From Lineus longissimus (Eukaryota; Nemertea; Pilidiophora; Heteronemertea; Lineidae), in the NCBI RefSeq assembly GCF_910592395.1, contig NC_088313.1:13782437-13846436 (forward strand): DNA of 64,000 nt. Reading direction: 5' to 3'. Both the position numbers and the translations under genes were made by a program. Positions 45,891-57,900 of this stretch are shown here, piece by piece (positions within the stretch are counted from its first letter, which is position 1; every line of letters starts with the position of its first letter). Under the pieces are notes generated by a model. That model was not told the origin of the DNA. It saw nothing but the letters and a program-made list of their open reading frames with translations, and made no database searches.

Positions 45891-46900
45891 AACCGGCGAG
45901 ATGATCAATTTACTACGAACCGAATCCACAAGCATGACAAGATAGCAGTGAAAGGAGTCTTTCCTTAAAAGGACTGCCTGGTCAAGCCATTTCCCAGGCG
46001 GTAGCACTAGTACGAGTCTGGGATCCTGACCCACTTCATTGATGCTGTCGTAACTTAACGCCTGGGCCGGCAGTACCCGACTGTGCACACATCCAATACA
46101 TCATGTAAGCGCGTGGGTAGCTAGTTATGACCCCTTAGTTATGCATGCCAAAGCAATTTCGATAGCGTACAGTGATGGTTTACGGATAGATTCTCTTCTA
46201 TCATGTCTATTGTCCTGTCAAGTGGCATTTTCAGATGATACTGTTTGGGTAAGTGACGGGTCTGTCGGAAATAGGATGAATTGTATAGGTAGAAGTAAAC
46301 AAATGCAATGATATCCAGTCTAAGTCTGTTCAGACGTTTCGTTTAATTGGTACTTTTTCATTGAAATGGGATGGATTATCAGGACATCGAAAGGTATGTG
46401 TGGTATGAGTATGGACAATAGTCATCTTGATAGTTCGATCAACAAGTATCACTGTCACCCAAATGGTATTGTAATATTGTAATTCAATGGAATCTGACCC
46501 TGAGAACCTTACCATATTTAGAAATGTTCTGATATTTTTGGCAAAAGTAGTTGTTGTTATCAAATACATGTACCGACTTTGAACCCAGCATAAAACATTT
46601 CGACTGATTCCATCGTTTGCAAGGTCCTAATTCCGGGAGTCGGGGTGGGTCTGATGCATTTGCGACGTTTTATGACATTTTTTTAATGTGTATTAACGGT
46701 CTCTCTATTCAACAAATGAACAGATAAGATAATTAAAAGGCTACTAGTTTGAACCTGTTACGGTCCTTTTTCGAAGCTGGATTGTTGAAAAAATATCATC
46801 TGACAATGGTGTGATATCGTTCCATCTATCAGACAATGAAAGCAATCGTATAAAGGGTTGCTAAGTAAACAATGGATTGGTAATTTCATTATGGCTGCAC
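45891..46900. other. No supported gene
   Basis: Frames on the minus strand (45,843-46,088; 46,330-46,569) show no domain beyond the LINE tail noted at its left edge. Confidence 0.3.
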
Positions 46901-46972
46901 CTGTCAAGATAATGTACGAATTCGTCAGCCATAATGGCATTAAACGAGCCACATATGTCATTATGCACTCTC
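46901..46972 (-). CDS. Candidate 72-bp internal exon
   Basis: Acceptor TTTTTTCTTCTCCCGTCGCAG and donor GACAG then GTGCAG. One frame with good texture is open: RVHNDICGSFNAIMADEFVH, then YLD. Another frame also stays open, and 72 bp is short enough for this to be chance. No family recognised. Confidence 0.22.
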
Positions 46973-47637
46973 CTGCGACGGGAGAAGAAAAAAGATGCTT
47001 CATATCAGCCTGGCTGCTGTTATCTGGAAGCTGAGTGTCTCTGGACTGAACGCCAACAAGAAGAACAACTCCCTTCTTGAAGACCAGCTGGCGACAAAAC
47101 CTAAAGCGAAGTCACTTCTTGTACCGCGACCGCCTAACACCTGCACATACATCACTCTCACCAGTTCGTGTATTCTGAGGTTGATTACAAAGTCTGGGGT
47201 TATTTATCCCAATTTCACTGCGTCTTGTTATAATGACTTGTCTTAATCGTTTAGTTTTCGCACTGGGGATGAAAGTCAACCAATTTCTTTTTTCAAGAGA
47301 GCAGGGCAGTGAGACACGTCTGTCTTAAGTAGTTCAGAACATATTCGTTGCTAGGGATACCACCTTGGGTCGACGCCTTCTCTTAAAAATGCGAGGCAAC
47401 GCCCAGTACGGTGTGTGGTATAGCGATAGAAACATTTATACACGAAACATAGGGTGGACCAAAAGACAACTGGACCAGCTTTTGAACATGAAATGTGTGC
47501 AGAGAGAAAAGATATACAATTCCAGATCATGCAACTTTATATAGTGGTCCAGTTTTGTATTTTTTAACTTATGAAATTACAATAACCACGATAAGTTTTT
47601 AAAACCGTCTCAAGTTTGATTAAAGCCTCGATATTTA
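46973..47637. other. No supported gene
   Basis: A plus-strand frame (46,995-47,246) overlaps the acceptor side of the candidate exon on the other strand; no domain. Confidence 0.3.
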
Positions 47638-47800
47638 CAACCGCAAAATGTTTGCACCTTCTTGTTTTTGCGATTCGAGCAAACATTTCGGAATTTTTTT
47701 TTCACATTACATATTTTATTTCGTTATTTCAAATAAGAAACATTTCGTGATTCGCGAAAATAAAACGCCTGCAAAAATTTGGCGGTTAACAGGCAGTAGA
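47638..47800. repeat. CGCGAAAAT dispersed repeat, copy with inverted ends
   Basis: Begins AACCGCAAAATGTTTGCACC and ends CGCGAAAATAAAACGCCTGC, AAAAATTTGGCGGTTAAC. The two ends are partial reverse complements (AACCGC...GCGGTT). Confidence 0.55.
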
Positions 47801-49472
47801 AATGACACATGTCTTCCCAAATCATATTGGTGCAAAATCACGGTATTCAGTTCCCAGACTATTAATAATGTAAACAGACAGTACATGATGACAACTGGGT
47901 ATAGAACAAGCACCATATCAAACATATATCAGATATGGTCTCTCGGTAGCGTACATTGCACCTGCTATGAAATGGTGGATTGCGCATAGTCTGACAACAG
48001 ATATCGGGAAAACTTTAAACCGTTCTTCCGCAACACAAACCTTAACTCTTTAACTTCGAACTGAAAGCTGAACTTGACCTGTTGTGTTATCAATGGTTAG
48101 TGTTACCAGCAAATGTGACTCAAGGATGCTATTCTAATGTATTGGTAGCACTGAAGCAGTCCTGTTTTGGGCGATAACGAGTTAGGAGTTAGGCCGTGGC
48201 CTCGACGCTGAACAGTAACACACTGTGATAGCACTTCTCTGGCAGTGAAACTGAGAGCGCGTGACCCTTTCGGGGAGTGGGCAGACTGCATCATATTCCA
48301 TTTCCGATAGCGACAAAGAGATAGCTGAACATCAATGGACATGGATTCCGATATTTGTAGAGTAAATAATCCAAGCACGATTCGGCTGAAATCGATTCGT
48401 TTGGCAATATGTACATCAATGAGCAGGTCGCAGCTTGCATGGGAGTTAATCCGGCCATTTTGAGATGAGGAAGGCTACTGTAATTAGCCACCTCGGTAAG
48501 TGTAGTTCGAAATGGTGACCATAAATGTATGAACATAATATTCAGTTTAATGTGATGGCGAAGAGTTGTTGCGGTTAATAACTATATTCTAACCCTCGGT
48601 GGGAAAGTATAAACCTCTTCTATTCAGAATGCCTCTATGTCATCATTGGATTGATTCCTAAATCCTTTTCAGCAGTTCGATCGTACCACGTGTATTTAGA
48701 TTTAAATCCCAACACATCTCGGAGTTATCACGATTGGAAATGCTTACGGCAAATATGATATACCCATAAATTGCTACAAGATTACCTCTGGCAAAATATT
48801 TATTGACAGAACACCTCCACCTGCGCTTGGATTCTCATATTGACGTAGAATTTTAGCTAATTTCCAGAATGGCGAGACTATTGTCACCCCTTGAGCAAAC
48901 TGACTCAATTCTATATCAATTACCGGTACTCTCTAGGAATGTATAGACTGGCGCAGTGGACTGACAAGAGCTATTCGGAGCGAAGAAAGTATATCTCGAT
49001 GGGCTGGTTCAATATCTGGCACTGGCACTGACATATTTTTTGCCAGAAAATGCAAACACAATGTTTCAGGGACATAAATTTATTTTTCAAGAGTAAATCT
49101 GATGTTTAGCATTAACTTGAATCAATTCAAACTTTTAAAAAAATATTTAAAAATATACGATACAGCCTCACCACAGCCAGTGGGCTGCAGCCTGCACTTA
49201 AGGCTTATACTTATATTCTATCATGTCAATTACATGACTACGAATAGGCTACAGTATGCAGTAAGTAGGTCATGGCATAGGCTAGCTATAGGCTATAGGC
49301 TACAGAGAGTAAATGTACCATAGACAATGAAATGGCCCATGATAATAGAAGACAGCACCGGCCCTGTCAAACATTCCACGCTATACACAATCGAAGTTAG
49401 ATGCAAGGACGAAAGAAATCATAACGATTCTTTAAAAATCGGATCAACTAACTTTGTCGCGTCCCGAGTGGT
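47801..49472. other. No supported gene
   Basis: Non-repetitive. Short frames on both strands lack domains and splice context. Confidence 0.3.
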
Positions 49473-49912
49473 GGCTCGGACGGTAGTGTGTAAATGTTGA
49501 AACGAGCTAAATGAAACAAGCCAAACTAAACGAACCAAATAAACATTATAAACATGAAATTGAAGATCACGTTAGATGCAATATGATTGCAAGCGTTAGG
49601 TTGACATTTGCCTGAAATGAAAAAGCGCTTATTCACTGAGGCCCACTTAATTTGGCTCGTTGAAGTTTTAAACAGGCCAAAATAAACGAGTAAATGAAAC
49701 GTTCCATGGTCCTAAACTTCAAATGAACCAAATCGAATGGGACTATGTGAATAATGTTATATTTTATGCCATAAACATACTTGGCCGACTCCTGCAATGA
49801 ATATTACATTTAAACTTGATCTTTCAGTTTAGGTTTAAAACGTCTATTTGGTTCGTTTAGTTTGGCTTGTTTCATTTGGCTCGTTTAAACATTTACTACT
49901 ACCCTCGGATTT
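49473..49912. mobile_element. MITE-like element, ~80-bp terminal inverted repeats
   Basis: Left arm: CTCGGACGGTAGTGTGTAAA, TGTTGAAACGAGCTAAATGA, AACAAGCCAAACTAAACGAA, CCAAATAAAC. Right arm (49,830-49,912): TTTGGTTCGTTTAGTTTGGC, TTGTTTCATTTGGCTCGTTT, AAACATTTACTACTACC, CTCGG. The match is long with few changes. The interior has partial extra copies (AACGAGTAAATGAAACG). No coding capacity. Confidence 0.85.
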
Positions 49913-52900
49913 CGATTTGTGTGCTTGGCAGGTAGGTACCCTCTTGGGATGACTAGCTGACACCATTAAAATAAATCATAACCATAATCAACATGCGATA
50001 GTGTTTTTATTTATTATTTTTTGTTTGGAAACCCTGCGTGTTATATTTTCAAAGTGGTTATAAATTTTCCACCGGACTTGGAAGCCGATGACAACCAGGT
50101 TTATAAGAGACATGGGCAAGGTCAGTAAAGTTTAGCCGTAAACGGTAAATCGAACGCCAAGACGAAGATGGAAGCATTGCAAGCCTTCTGATGGCTTGCT
50201 TACACCACAGCGTCAAGCGCAGGGGAACCGCGCAGTTAACAAAGGCGTTGGATAGAACTTTCCTCGTTACTTTTATCACCATGAAAGCTGTTTCTTCTGG
50301 GTCGATGCATCAAGATTTGGGTTGATAACCATTTGAGAAGACAGTATAACAATGGGAATTAAAAGGCCGAGGTGAGAGCGGGCTTATAAAGACAAGAGAC
50401 CTAGTATTGGGCTAGGCCTGAATTCTTTTAACTGCGAACATAGCCTAACTGATAACACATATATACAAAGTGGGTGCCCTAACTACGTGGACATACTCGT
50501 CCAGCCCAAGGTACACCCATGGGTGCGAAAATGTACCTACCATGAAATGATTAAATGAATGCTGAACTCTATATTTTCGCTTCTAAATCGGTCTTTATTT
50601 CGGGTGAACTACCAGGTATTCTGGTCCCGAGGGTATGATCATGTTCCCTGCGGCGGCAACAGGACCCAGGCGTAAAAACTCAATCATCATTAACCTAACG
50701 ATCAATATCATTAAACAAAATGTTCCCATCGCGGGTCATTTGAAATCGGAAATAAATCAATGGCAACATTATTTTATTGTTTCTATGTTTGATGGGATTA
50801 CCTGTTTTATTTACTTACCGGTAGGACTGATTTATTAGTCTATTTTTGCTAACCATCCCCACTTGCGGAAAACTTTCCAACTCGATCCAGAGCAAATTTA
50901 ATGTAGAATATCTAAGCGTGATACTGACTACTCTTGGCTGTTGCAAAAGGTAACGTTGTCCACCGTGCAAAATCCCTGTCTGTGGGCTGTTGAGGTGCCT
51001 CTGTCCCTACAATAATGAGACTGATGATAGAACATGGCCTGTGTTTAAAACGCCCTGCTGTGACTGCCGCGCATGATGAACAAATTCATTATGACAGTGG
51101 TGGACTAGGTCATGTCCCTCATCCAATCACATTCTTTTGAGGACAAAGCCACAACCTGAATGCCGGAATGAGACGGACCACTTTATCAGCGAACTCACTC
51201 GTCTACTCCCAAGACTCTCTCTGCTGTTGGCAATACGCATATTCCATTCGGTGTACTTCTTGAGAAAGTTCCGATAAAATCATTACAAGCAATAAAATGT
51301 CTTTGAAAGCCATTAAAATGCAAAATCGCCGAGATAATCGCAGGAAAACCATGCAAGGTCGCATTTAGGATGTGAATTTTAGTTCGATGCTCCATTACAT
51401 TCTGAGAAATGTTTATCGTGGAATGTACCCTATGAGTGAACACTTTGAACTTTACATTGATAGCCATGCAGTCAGCCAGATGCATGTGGGAATTGCGCAG
51501 GTCGATATTCAACATATTTCATCCTTTCGACAGTTTTGAAGTCTGATCCTAATATATTTATATCGAAATCATTTTCTGTTTACTTTCATTGTTTCAAGGT
51601 CTTACTTTCTGACCGAAGGTACACCACCATTTAAACAGCTAGCGAATGAGCCATCACTGCAGAGGACAACGTGCTTCACCAAAAGAACCACTTAATACCC
51701 CATCACATTTGCATCACGTATTAGAGCCGTGTCTGCATCAATAATTATTAGATAAGTATCTTGTATTTGCTAAATGCGAATCATTGTCCTCAGACGTGAT
51801 TGCTTTTCGTAAATCATAATGAAGTGGCAGAACTAATTTCTTCCTACCCTTGATAAGTAACTGGTTGAAGACACAAACATAACCTTTTTTCCCCATCGCT
51901 ATAATTGAAAACCGAAATGAGCGTCAACATCAAGGACACGATTACATGTAGCTCTAGTAATGATATTTTTGCGCACAAATAGTGTGGTATTTTTGTGATT
52001 TGAAATGCACAGAAGTTCATGTAACCTAAAATCTATTCACCGAGGATGAAATGAATTCCAGTATTACAGAACGTTCTTCTCATTCCATTAATTCTACTTT
52101 ACAAAACCGGGAATCGTCCTTATCGTTATGAATTCTTAATTCTCGATATGACCTACATTGAAATTACTGTATCATTGCAAGAGTTTTCACCCAGATGTAA
52201 ATCAGGACTTAATACACACTCTTTCTCGCTGATACTTCTCTTCCAAAACTACTATACGCCTAAACCGATTTGAGTCCAAAGAAAGTATTATAATATAAGC
52301 TTCATACCTACACCCTCAACAAAAGGAAATATTTTAATATTCATGCGGGTGTAATTAAAAGGTATCAAATGCCCAACAAAGATTGTCCCAAAAGCGTCAA
52401 TGCATCTACATGTTTGGTTATGGCATCTAAAGCAACAGATAGAAAAAAACTAGTATTCCTTGATAACATCAATTTCAAATTTTCACTCCGGGTATTGTTT
52501 TGGAGAATGCATGAGGAAAATGAAAAATATGAAACTCATGTAATAGGCTTAAGTACATCTACGTAGGCATTTGTTATGTCAGTATCCGGCGTACATAAAG
52601 CTCGGATAAATTAGCTTTTTCTGATTTCATCAATGTTTTATAACCTTAAACGTCAGCTTAATTATTATTGGCCAATGCTCATCGCAAAATAAATCTAGTA
52701 CACGTGTACATGTATATGGCAGTCGAAGAGGTACCTCTCTACTAATCCCAACAGAGACAATTTGTCAGCGGTATAGGTAAAGAATTCAATCAGTTCATCC
52801 CGCAATTTCAATCCCACAAAGGATTACTTCGTTGTCCCCAAAGGTTTACTGTTCGTGCACGCAATATAAGGCTTTGCGATTAGTTGATTAAAAATTCAGA

Positions 52901-53483
52901 ATGTGATAGATTCAGAGCGTGCCTGCATCGAATATTTAGACGCTGGATATAACCAAAAGCTACCTGTGATGATAACATTCCTGTTTTCATTCTGTGAAAG
53001 GTAGGAGGCAATTGTAACGAAAGATCCCATGATGGAGAGTCCACTCCATTCTTACCACAAAATATATCTCCGCGTACTTGGATACGTTAGACATTACAGG
53101 AAGTTAAAGTAAGCTAAAACGCAGCGCAAGCAATCAATTTGAATCGCTGCTAAGTGCACATTAAGACTCAAGATCTTTGTCTAGGGGACCGGTACAGCCG
53201 GGGTCAGAGCAGTCTCCAATATAATGTCCAGGTAACGATTTTGGCTTGCTGCTTAAGCGGCGTTTGGAGCGGCGTAGGAATTTGCGTGGCTTGTGATATG
53301 AAGCATCGAACATATCATTTATCGAATACAACACAAATTTTCGAAATAATTTTGCTTTGAATGGAACAATGAGATTTTATGTACAGAAATCTGCATTGCT
53401 AATTAGAGTATGGCGGGGTTTTTTTTATATGATTCATGCTCAATCGATAAATTGTTGCATAATCTTGCCTACTCGAAATGACT
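49913..53483. other. No supported gene over 3.5 kb
   Basis: Largely unique AT-rich sequence. A minus-strand stretch ending at a GTAAGT donor near 50,817 and frames at 51,195-51,515 (minus) and 52,369-52,566 (plus) were considered but have no domain or paired splice sites. Short TACATGTA clusters occur. Confidence 0.3.
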
Positions 53484-53703
53484 ACAGTCCAAATCGCAAT
53501 TGATATCCGTCCTGCTTCGTGTCAGTGAAGCGCGCCTAGTTGCACGCTAATGACGCACCAGTGACGCACTTATCTCTCTTTGTTCCGCGTATGTTACGCT
53601 CGACATACGCGCGACTTACGCATGACCTACGCCTTGGGTAGCGCGTCCATGACGCACCATGCACTGGCGCAATTTACGGGATGTCATATGTGATTTGGAC
53701 TGT
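53484..53703. mobile_element. Small MITE-like element with a GACGCAC-rich interior
   Basis: ACAGTCCAAATCGCAATTGA at 53,484 is matched by ATATGTGATTTGGACTGT ending at 53,703; the arms extend imperfectly to about 27 bp. The interior is unusually rich in TGACGCAC, ACGCGCGAC and TACGC words, unlike the AT-rich flanks. Confidence 0.7.
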
Positions 53704-54164
53704 TCAATTGCTTTCATGTGACACCCTGTGAGCCGATATCATTGCCGGCCGGACTTATTGATTTCTATTGGCCATGGCCGAGGGGGTAAATGGCCATCCT
53801 GAGCATCAAACATATCATGCAAGTCGAATAATAACATTACCAGATTTCATCAAGAGTACACCCGGAGGAGGTACTCGATAATGTAAACATTGGGCATTGG
53901 TTCCCTGAGAACACAGCATATTTTTTACAGGAAGCTGACTAAATATTGGCGATTTTGTTCCCTTTACGTCGAACAAGGCGGATCCGGATTTGCTCTCAGC
54001 GATAAACCTACTACGCAGTTATCTCATAACACATTACATTATTGCAGTCTGCGGACGAGGCTTATTGTCGAGGTTGGTAGGTCCAGACACAGGCCTATAT
54101 TATGCTACCAAATGTTCTTGGCCAATAGCGTAACTCGATTCACATCATGTGATTTCAAGTCATC

Positions 54165-54235
54165 ACATCGTATCGGATCCAAAAAAGCAATAACGGATCC
54201 AAAAAAATGTCGTAACGGATCCTAAAAGGTTTTAA
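54165..54235. repeat. Short tandem repeat, (ACGGATCCAAAAAA) about 3 copies
   Basis: ATCGGATCCAAAAAAGC, AACGGATCCAAAAAAATG, AACGGATCCTAAAAGG; spacing about 18-24 bp. Confidence 0.75.
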
Positions 54236-54412
54236 TCCAATCAAAATGAAGTTTACAAATGATCTTGGATGGTCGTCGGTAGTTACGTTTAAGAAACAAA
54301 TTTTGTATCATAGATTTCAATGCTGTTTACATTTTGTATATTTCATTAAAAACAAATTGTTTCATTATTTTCCTTTGGATTGATTTCTTTGCCAAGACAT
54401 TTGGTTGCATAA

Positions 54413-54540
54413 TATAGCAAATAGTGGATGTTTAAGGTCGTCCAATATGGAATTTTGATGGACGAAGAAATGTCATGGCGGACGAGGCTTTGCGAGTCAA
54501 AATTCCATATCGGACTCCCAAACATCCACTATTTGTATAG
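54413..54540. mobile_element. Hairpin element, ~45-bp arms
   Basis: TATAGCAAATAGTGGATGTT...CCAATATGGAATTTTGA pairs with TCAAAATTCCATATCGGACT...AACATCCACTATTTGTATA across a ~38-bp loop (GGACGAAGAAATGTCATGGC...). Near-palindromic over its whole length; no coding capacity. Confidence 0.8.
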
Positions 54541-55884
54541 TGATATTTTGAGCAAACATTCATGTACACCTGCGCGTTCTTGAGAAGCTGATCGCAATGG
54601 CGTAGCGATATATCAAATTTATAGCTCCTTTAAAAAGCGTATTAAATCGCTATTTTGATGAACATCTAAGCCAGCTTAATTCAGGAAATTTCTATATCAC
54701 CATAATATATTGTGCTTCAAAGGTCCATTTCATTTATTTGCAATATCCAAGCACCTCTGCCACGCAGTGGGTGATCATGACTGCGAGCGGAGAGTGGAAG
54801 CTGACTTACGATAAATTCCTGTATAAATAGCGTGTACCCAATCAAACCTTGGTTTGAAAACCGACATGCTTTTATAATGAGGCTCTAAAACAAAGTACAT
54901 GACAGAATTCGTCCTTAAGTGGATTCGTTGTGCCACTATGCTGCTGGTATATTTTATCAAAAAGAGTTTTCTCCAAAACTAACTTGCCCCCAAAAGTGTT
55001 AACGATGTCGCAACCCTATCCATGATGAGTGATGACTCCTGCGGTAAAAGTAATATAGCCCATCTTTTTCATCCACCGATCGCTGCAAAGGACCATCAGT
55101 CATCAGGTTTCCGTGACTTTTATTGTCCTCAAATCATTTCTTAAAGGCACCCCCCCCCCCCCACACACACACACGCTCCAAATTATATTGAAAGAGATTC
55201 CGTGGTGTTAAATTAGAATTTTGGTTCATCCCGAATTTTTTTTTTAGGGTGAACATTCACCACCAAATGGGAGGATCAGTTCACTTTTACGGTATCTTCA
55301 TGCATCACTCTTGATTGAGTATTTTTGGTGTGGCCACTCCAAGCCATGATAGAAGCAGAAAGAAGACCTTCATTTTCACATCGCCATCGAGTGACATCGC
55401 CAATAACGGAGAAACGCGTGACCTCTATGAATGACTGGAGAAAAAAGCCAAATTCAGAAAGTTCAGCAAGTGTTCAGAAATATGATTAGACCTAGAATAA
55501 CCACATACATTTGTAATCAATATTGTGGCTTTTTATTGTCAACGAGTCATCTGTTAAGCGATCTTGATGTATCACCCTGACGACCAGATAAATTTCGGGG
55601 TGGCCATTCCGCACACAGGAGACAGTACCGCCCAATTTCACAGAGAACATCGCCAATAACGGAGGAACCTATTCCCCCAGTCAATGGCTTCTGTTAAAAG
55701 CTAGGTCAGGTGCCCATCTCATAAAGCCCATTTGGCTCCATCGGCGCTGATGGCATCTTGATCACGGTCGCTTTACCAACAGGGCATACCAAGGAGGTAC
55801 TTTCAAAAGATCTAGGTTGATGGCAACATTAAGCAACGTTGAGGTCGTTCTGTCATTTTCTACAATAGACTATCTTTCAACCTG
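54541..55884. other. No supported gene
   Basis: Contains a C-run followed by (CA)n (55,150-55,174) and two distant similar blocks, CATCGCCAATAACGGAGAAAC (about 55,395) and CATCGCCAATAACGGAGGAAC (about 55,650), each with GGTGTGGCCACTCC or GGGGTGGCCATTCC before it. These are a diverged direct duplication of about 255 bp. Confidence 0.45.
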
Positions 55885-56115
55885 CAAGCCGCAAAATATA
55901 CACGAGTGCCTTGTTTTCGCGATTTCGCGAGTAATCGACATGTACATGTATATTCGTGACGATAAAAATTGGGAAAAGATTTCCTTTGAATGAAAAACCA
56001 AAAAAAATCGTTATCGACAAACAAATCGTGAAAATAATTTTATTGGGTGTTTTAAAATCTTTGCGAACCGCCACAACAAAGAAGGTGCGAAAATTTGGCG
56101 GTGTACAGTATCCTT
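55885..56115. repeat. CGCGAAAAT dispersed repeat, longest copy
   Basis: Starts AAGCCGCAAAATATACACGA and TTTTCGCGATTTCGCGAG; ends GTGCGAAAATTTGGCGGTGT. The ends are partial reverse complements, as in the 47.6 kb copy. Confidence 0.5.
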
Positions 56116-57799
56116 TACGCGAACTCTCCATGAAACGGTCTGCTGCTGATGGTCCGTACATCAAAGGATTGTGTCTGTATAAATATTTATGTTTGAGCGG
56201 TTGGGACTAATTAAATATTAATGTTATTGGAAAAGTGTTCGACAAGATGTTACCTATCGCCTTGGTGTTCCACGTAATACAGACAGATCGTAAGAATCGC
56301 TAATTTCCCGAGTGGTCACTCCTATAAACCCTGCCAAATTCAGATTTTTGTTTTTCTGCGGGGGGGGGGGGCTTGGGCTTGGATACACAAATTAATCTTG
56401 TAGATAATTTTTTGTTTACAGTTTAGTCCATTGCAAAGTTTTGGAGCTCCGGATGTAAGCACGGACTGCTGGTCGGATTTATTTGAAGTTTTTTTTTTTA
56501 TTGATGAGGTTTGCGACAAAACAATATTTTTTTCTCCATTTGATATCCATGCAAACGAAATATCATATGTTTGTAATTATGCATATTGATTGATATGTTT
56601 TTTGGTAATTGTCAAAACGCATGCCAATCCGAATCTGGATTGCGACGTAAACTTGCCATGGACTTACGACCACTAGCGATAAGGATGCATTATCTTATTT
56701 TGCCTCTTAATATCTCGCTGTTAGATGAATTTTAAGCCTAGCCAATCACACGGTCTATTGATGAGCCACTTGATAAATTCCTCATTTAAATATACAATGT
56801 AATAGCTATGCATTCGTGGTGCGAGACACTTTGCAGTTACATGTAACCATGTTAATTGAAAAATCGTGTTCAAGTGACATGTACTTTCACGGAATGTCAA
56901 CAACCGCTTAGACCATATACATTAAACGATCGATTACTGCAACCAAACTCAAATCTCGTCTGGCTTTACTTCAAGCTTTATTGGCGGCCGACTTTGAAAA
57001 ATAAATCCACTTTACATCCGTAAAGCAACATAACTTTGACGACGACAAGGAATTTCTAACAAGACTTCCGCGGGGTATAAATGTCACCAGACACGGTGCA
57101 TAAAGAAATCTACCGAAATTTAATTATCGCTTATCCTTCTGAGAGATCGAGTTGTTGAGGAATTTCTCCCCAGCGCTGCTAATGGAATGAAGCTGATGTA
57201 GACTCCTGCGCAGCCGCGGATCGAACTACGTCGTTACTGCGAACAGCTTGTAGAATGAACCTGTTACACTTTAGAGTGCGCCATCGCGATTTAGCGGAAT
57301 TTGCGGCGAAAACGGCCTAAAAAAGTGTGAGAATGTCGATATCAAATACTCAGTAGTAAATTTTTGTTTATAAAATTCGCCACGTGTTGTCCACTCCCCA
57401 CCCGTACCGATGTTTCTACAGATTTCGCAGTATTCGCAAATGCCGCTTAGTCGTCATGGCCCATGGAGTGGGAGTGCTAGACTGAATGTTTATGATCTTT
57501 TATGATATATGGCGGCAGTTCGTATAAGGTGGACGAATGTTCTGTATACCCTGGACGTGTCTACTTCTGATTCATACAATACGTTGTTGCCTATATTGCA
57601 CTGATAACCGATATCGGTAGGGCAACAGCTTTTAAACTCCCCCAGCCCCGGAAAAAAGACGCTGCCTGTTGAATGGTGAAGGACTAATATATGGTTCTTT
57701 AGAAACCCATGACCTTCAATGCTTTAGAGATTCATATCGCATGACAGACACTTCATTTGCGAGCAGAATTTCCTACTAAACCGGGGATCTATGGTATTG
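56116..57799. other. No supported gene
   Basis: A G-run at 56,358-56,369. A B-box-like GTAGTTCGATCCGCGG on the minus strand near 57,212-57,227 may be another degraded tRNA-derived SINE, but no body could be aligned. Confidence 0.3.
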
Positions 57800-57900
57800 T
57801 CAATGTATCCCAAGGCGTCCGCCTCGTCAATGTGTGGTCGAAGGTTCGAGGCCTGCGGGTGACTCGTTCCGACACGGCCGGTTGGTTAGCACCCACCTTA
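57800..57900 (+). mobile_element. tRNA-derived SINE head
   Basis: GGCGTCCGCCTCGTCAATGT followed by GGTCGAAGGTTCGAGGCC resembles the anticodon-arm to T-arm part of a tRNA, with a B-box GGTTCGAGGCC. It is followed by GTGACTCG, as in the SINEs at 5.3 and 30.5 kb. The A-box region is degraded and the cloverleaf does not close, so this is not a functional tRNA gene. Confidence 0.5.

Noticed and set aside
57185-57260. Minus-strand GTAGTTCGATCC, possible tRNA-derived SINE
   Set aside because: Only the B box fits; the rest does not align with the SINE copies.
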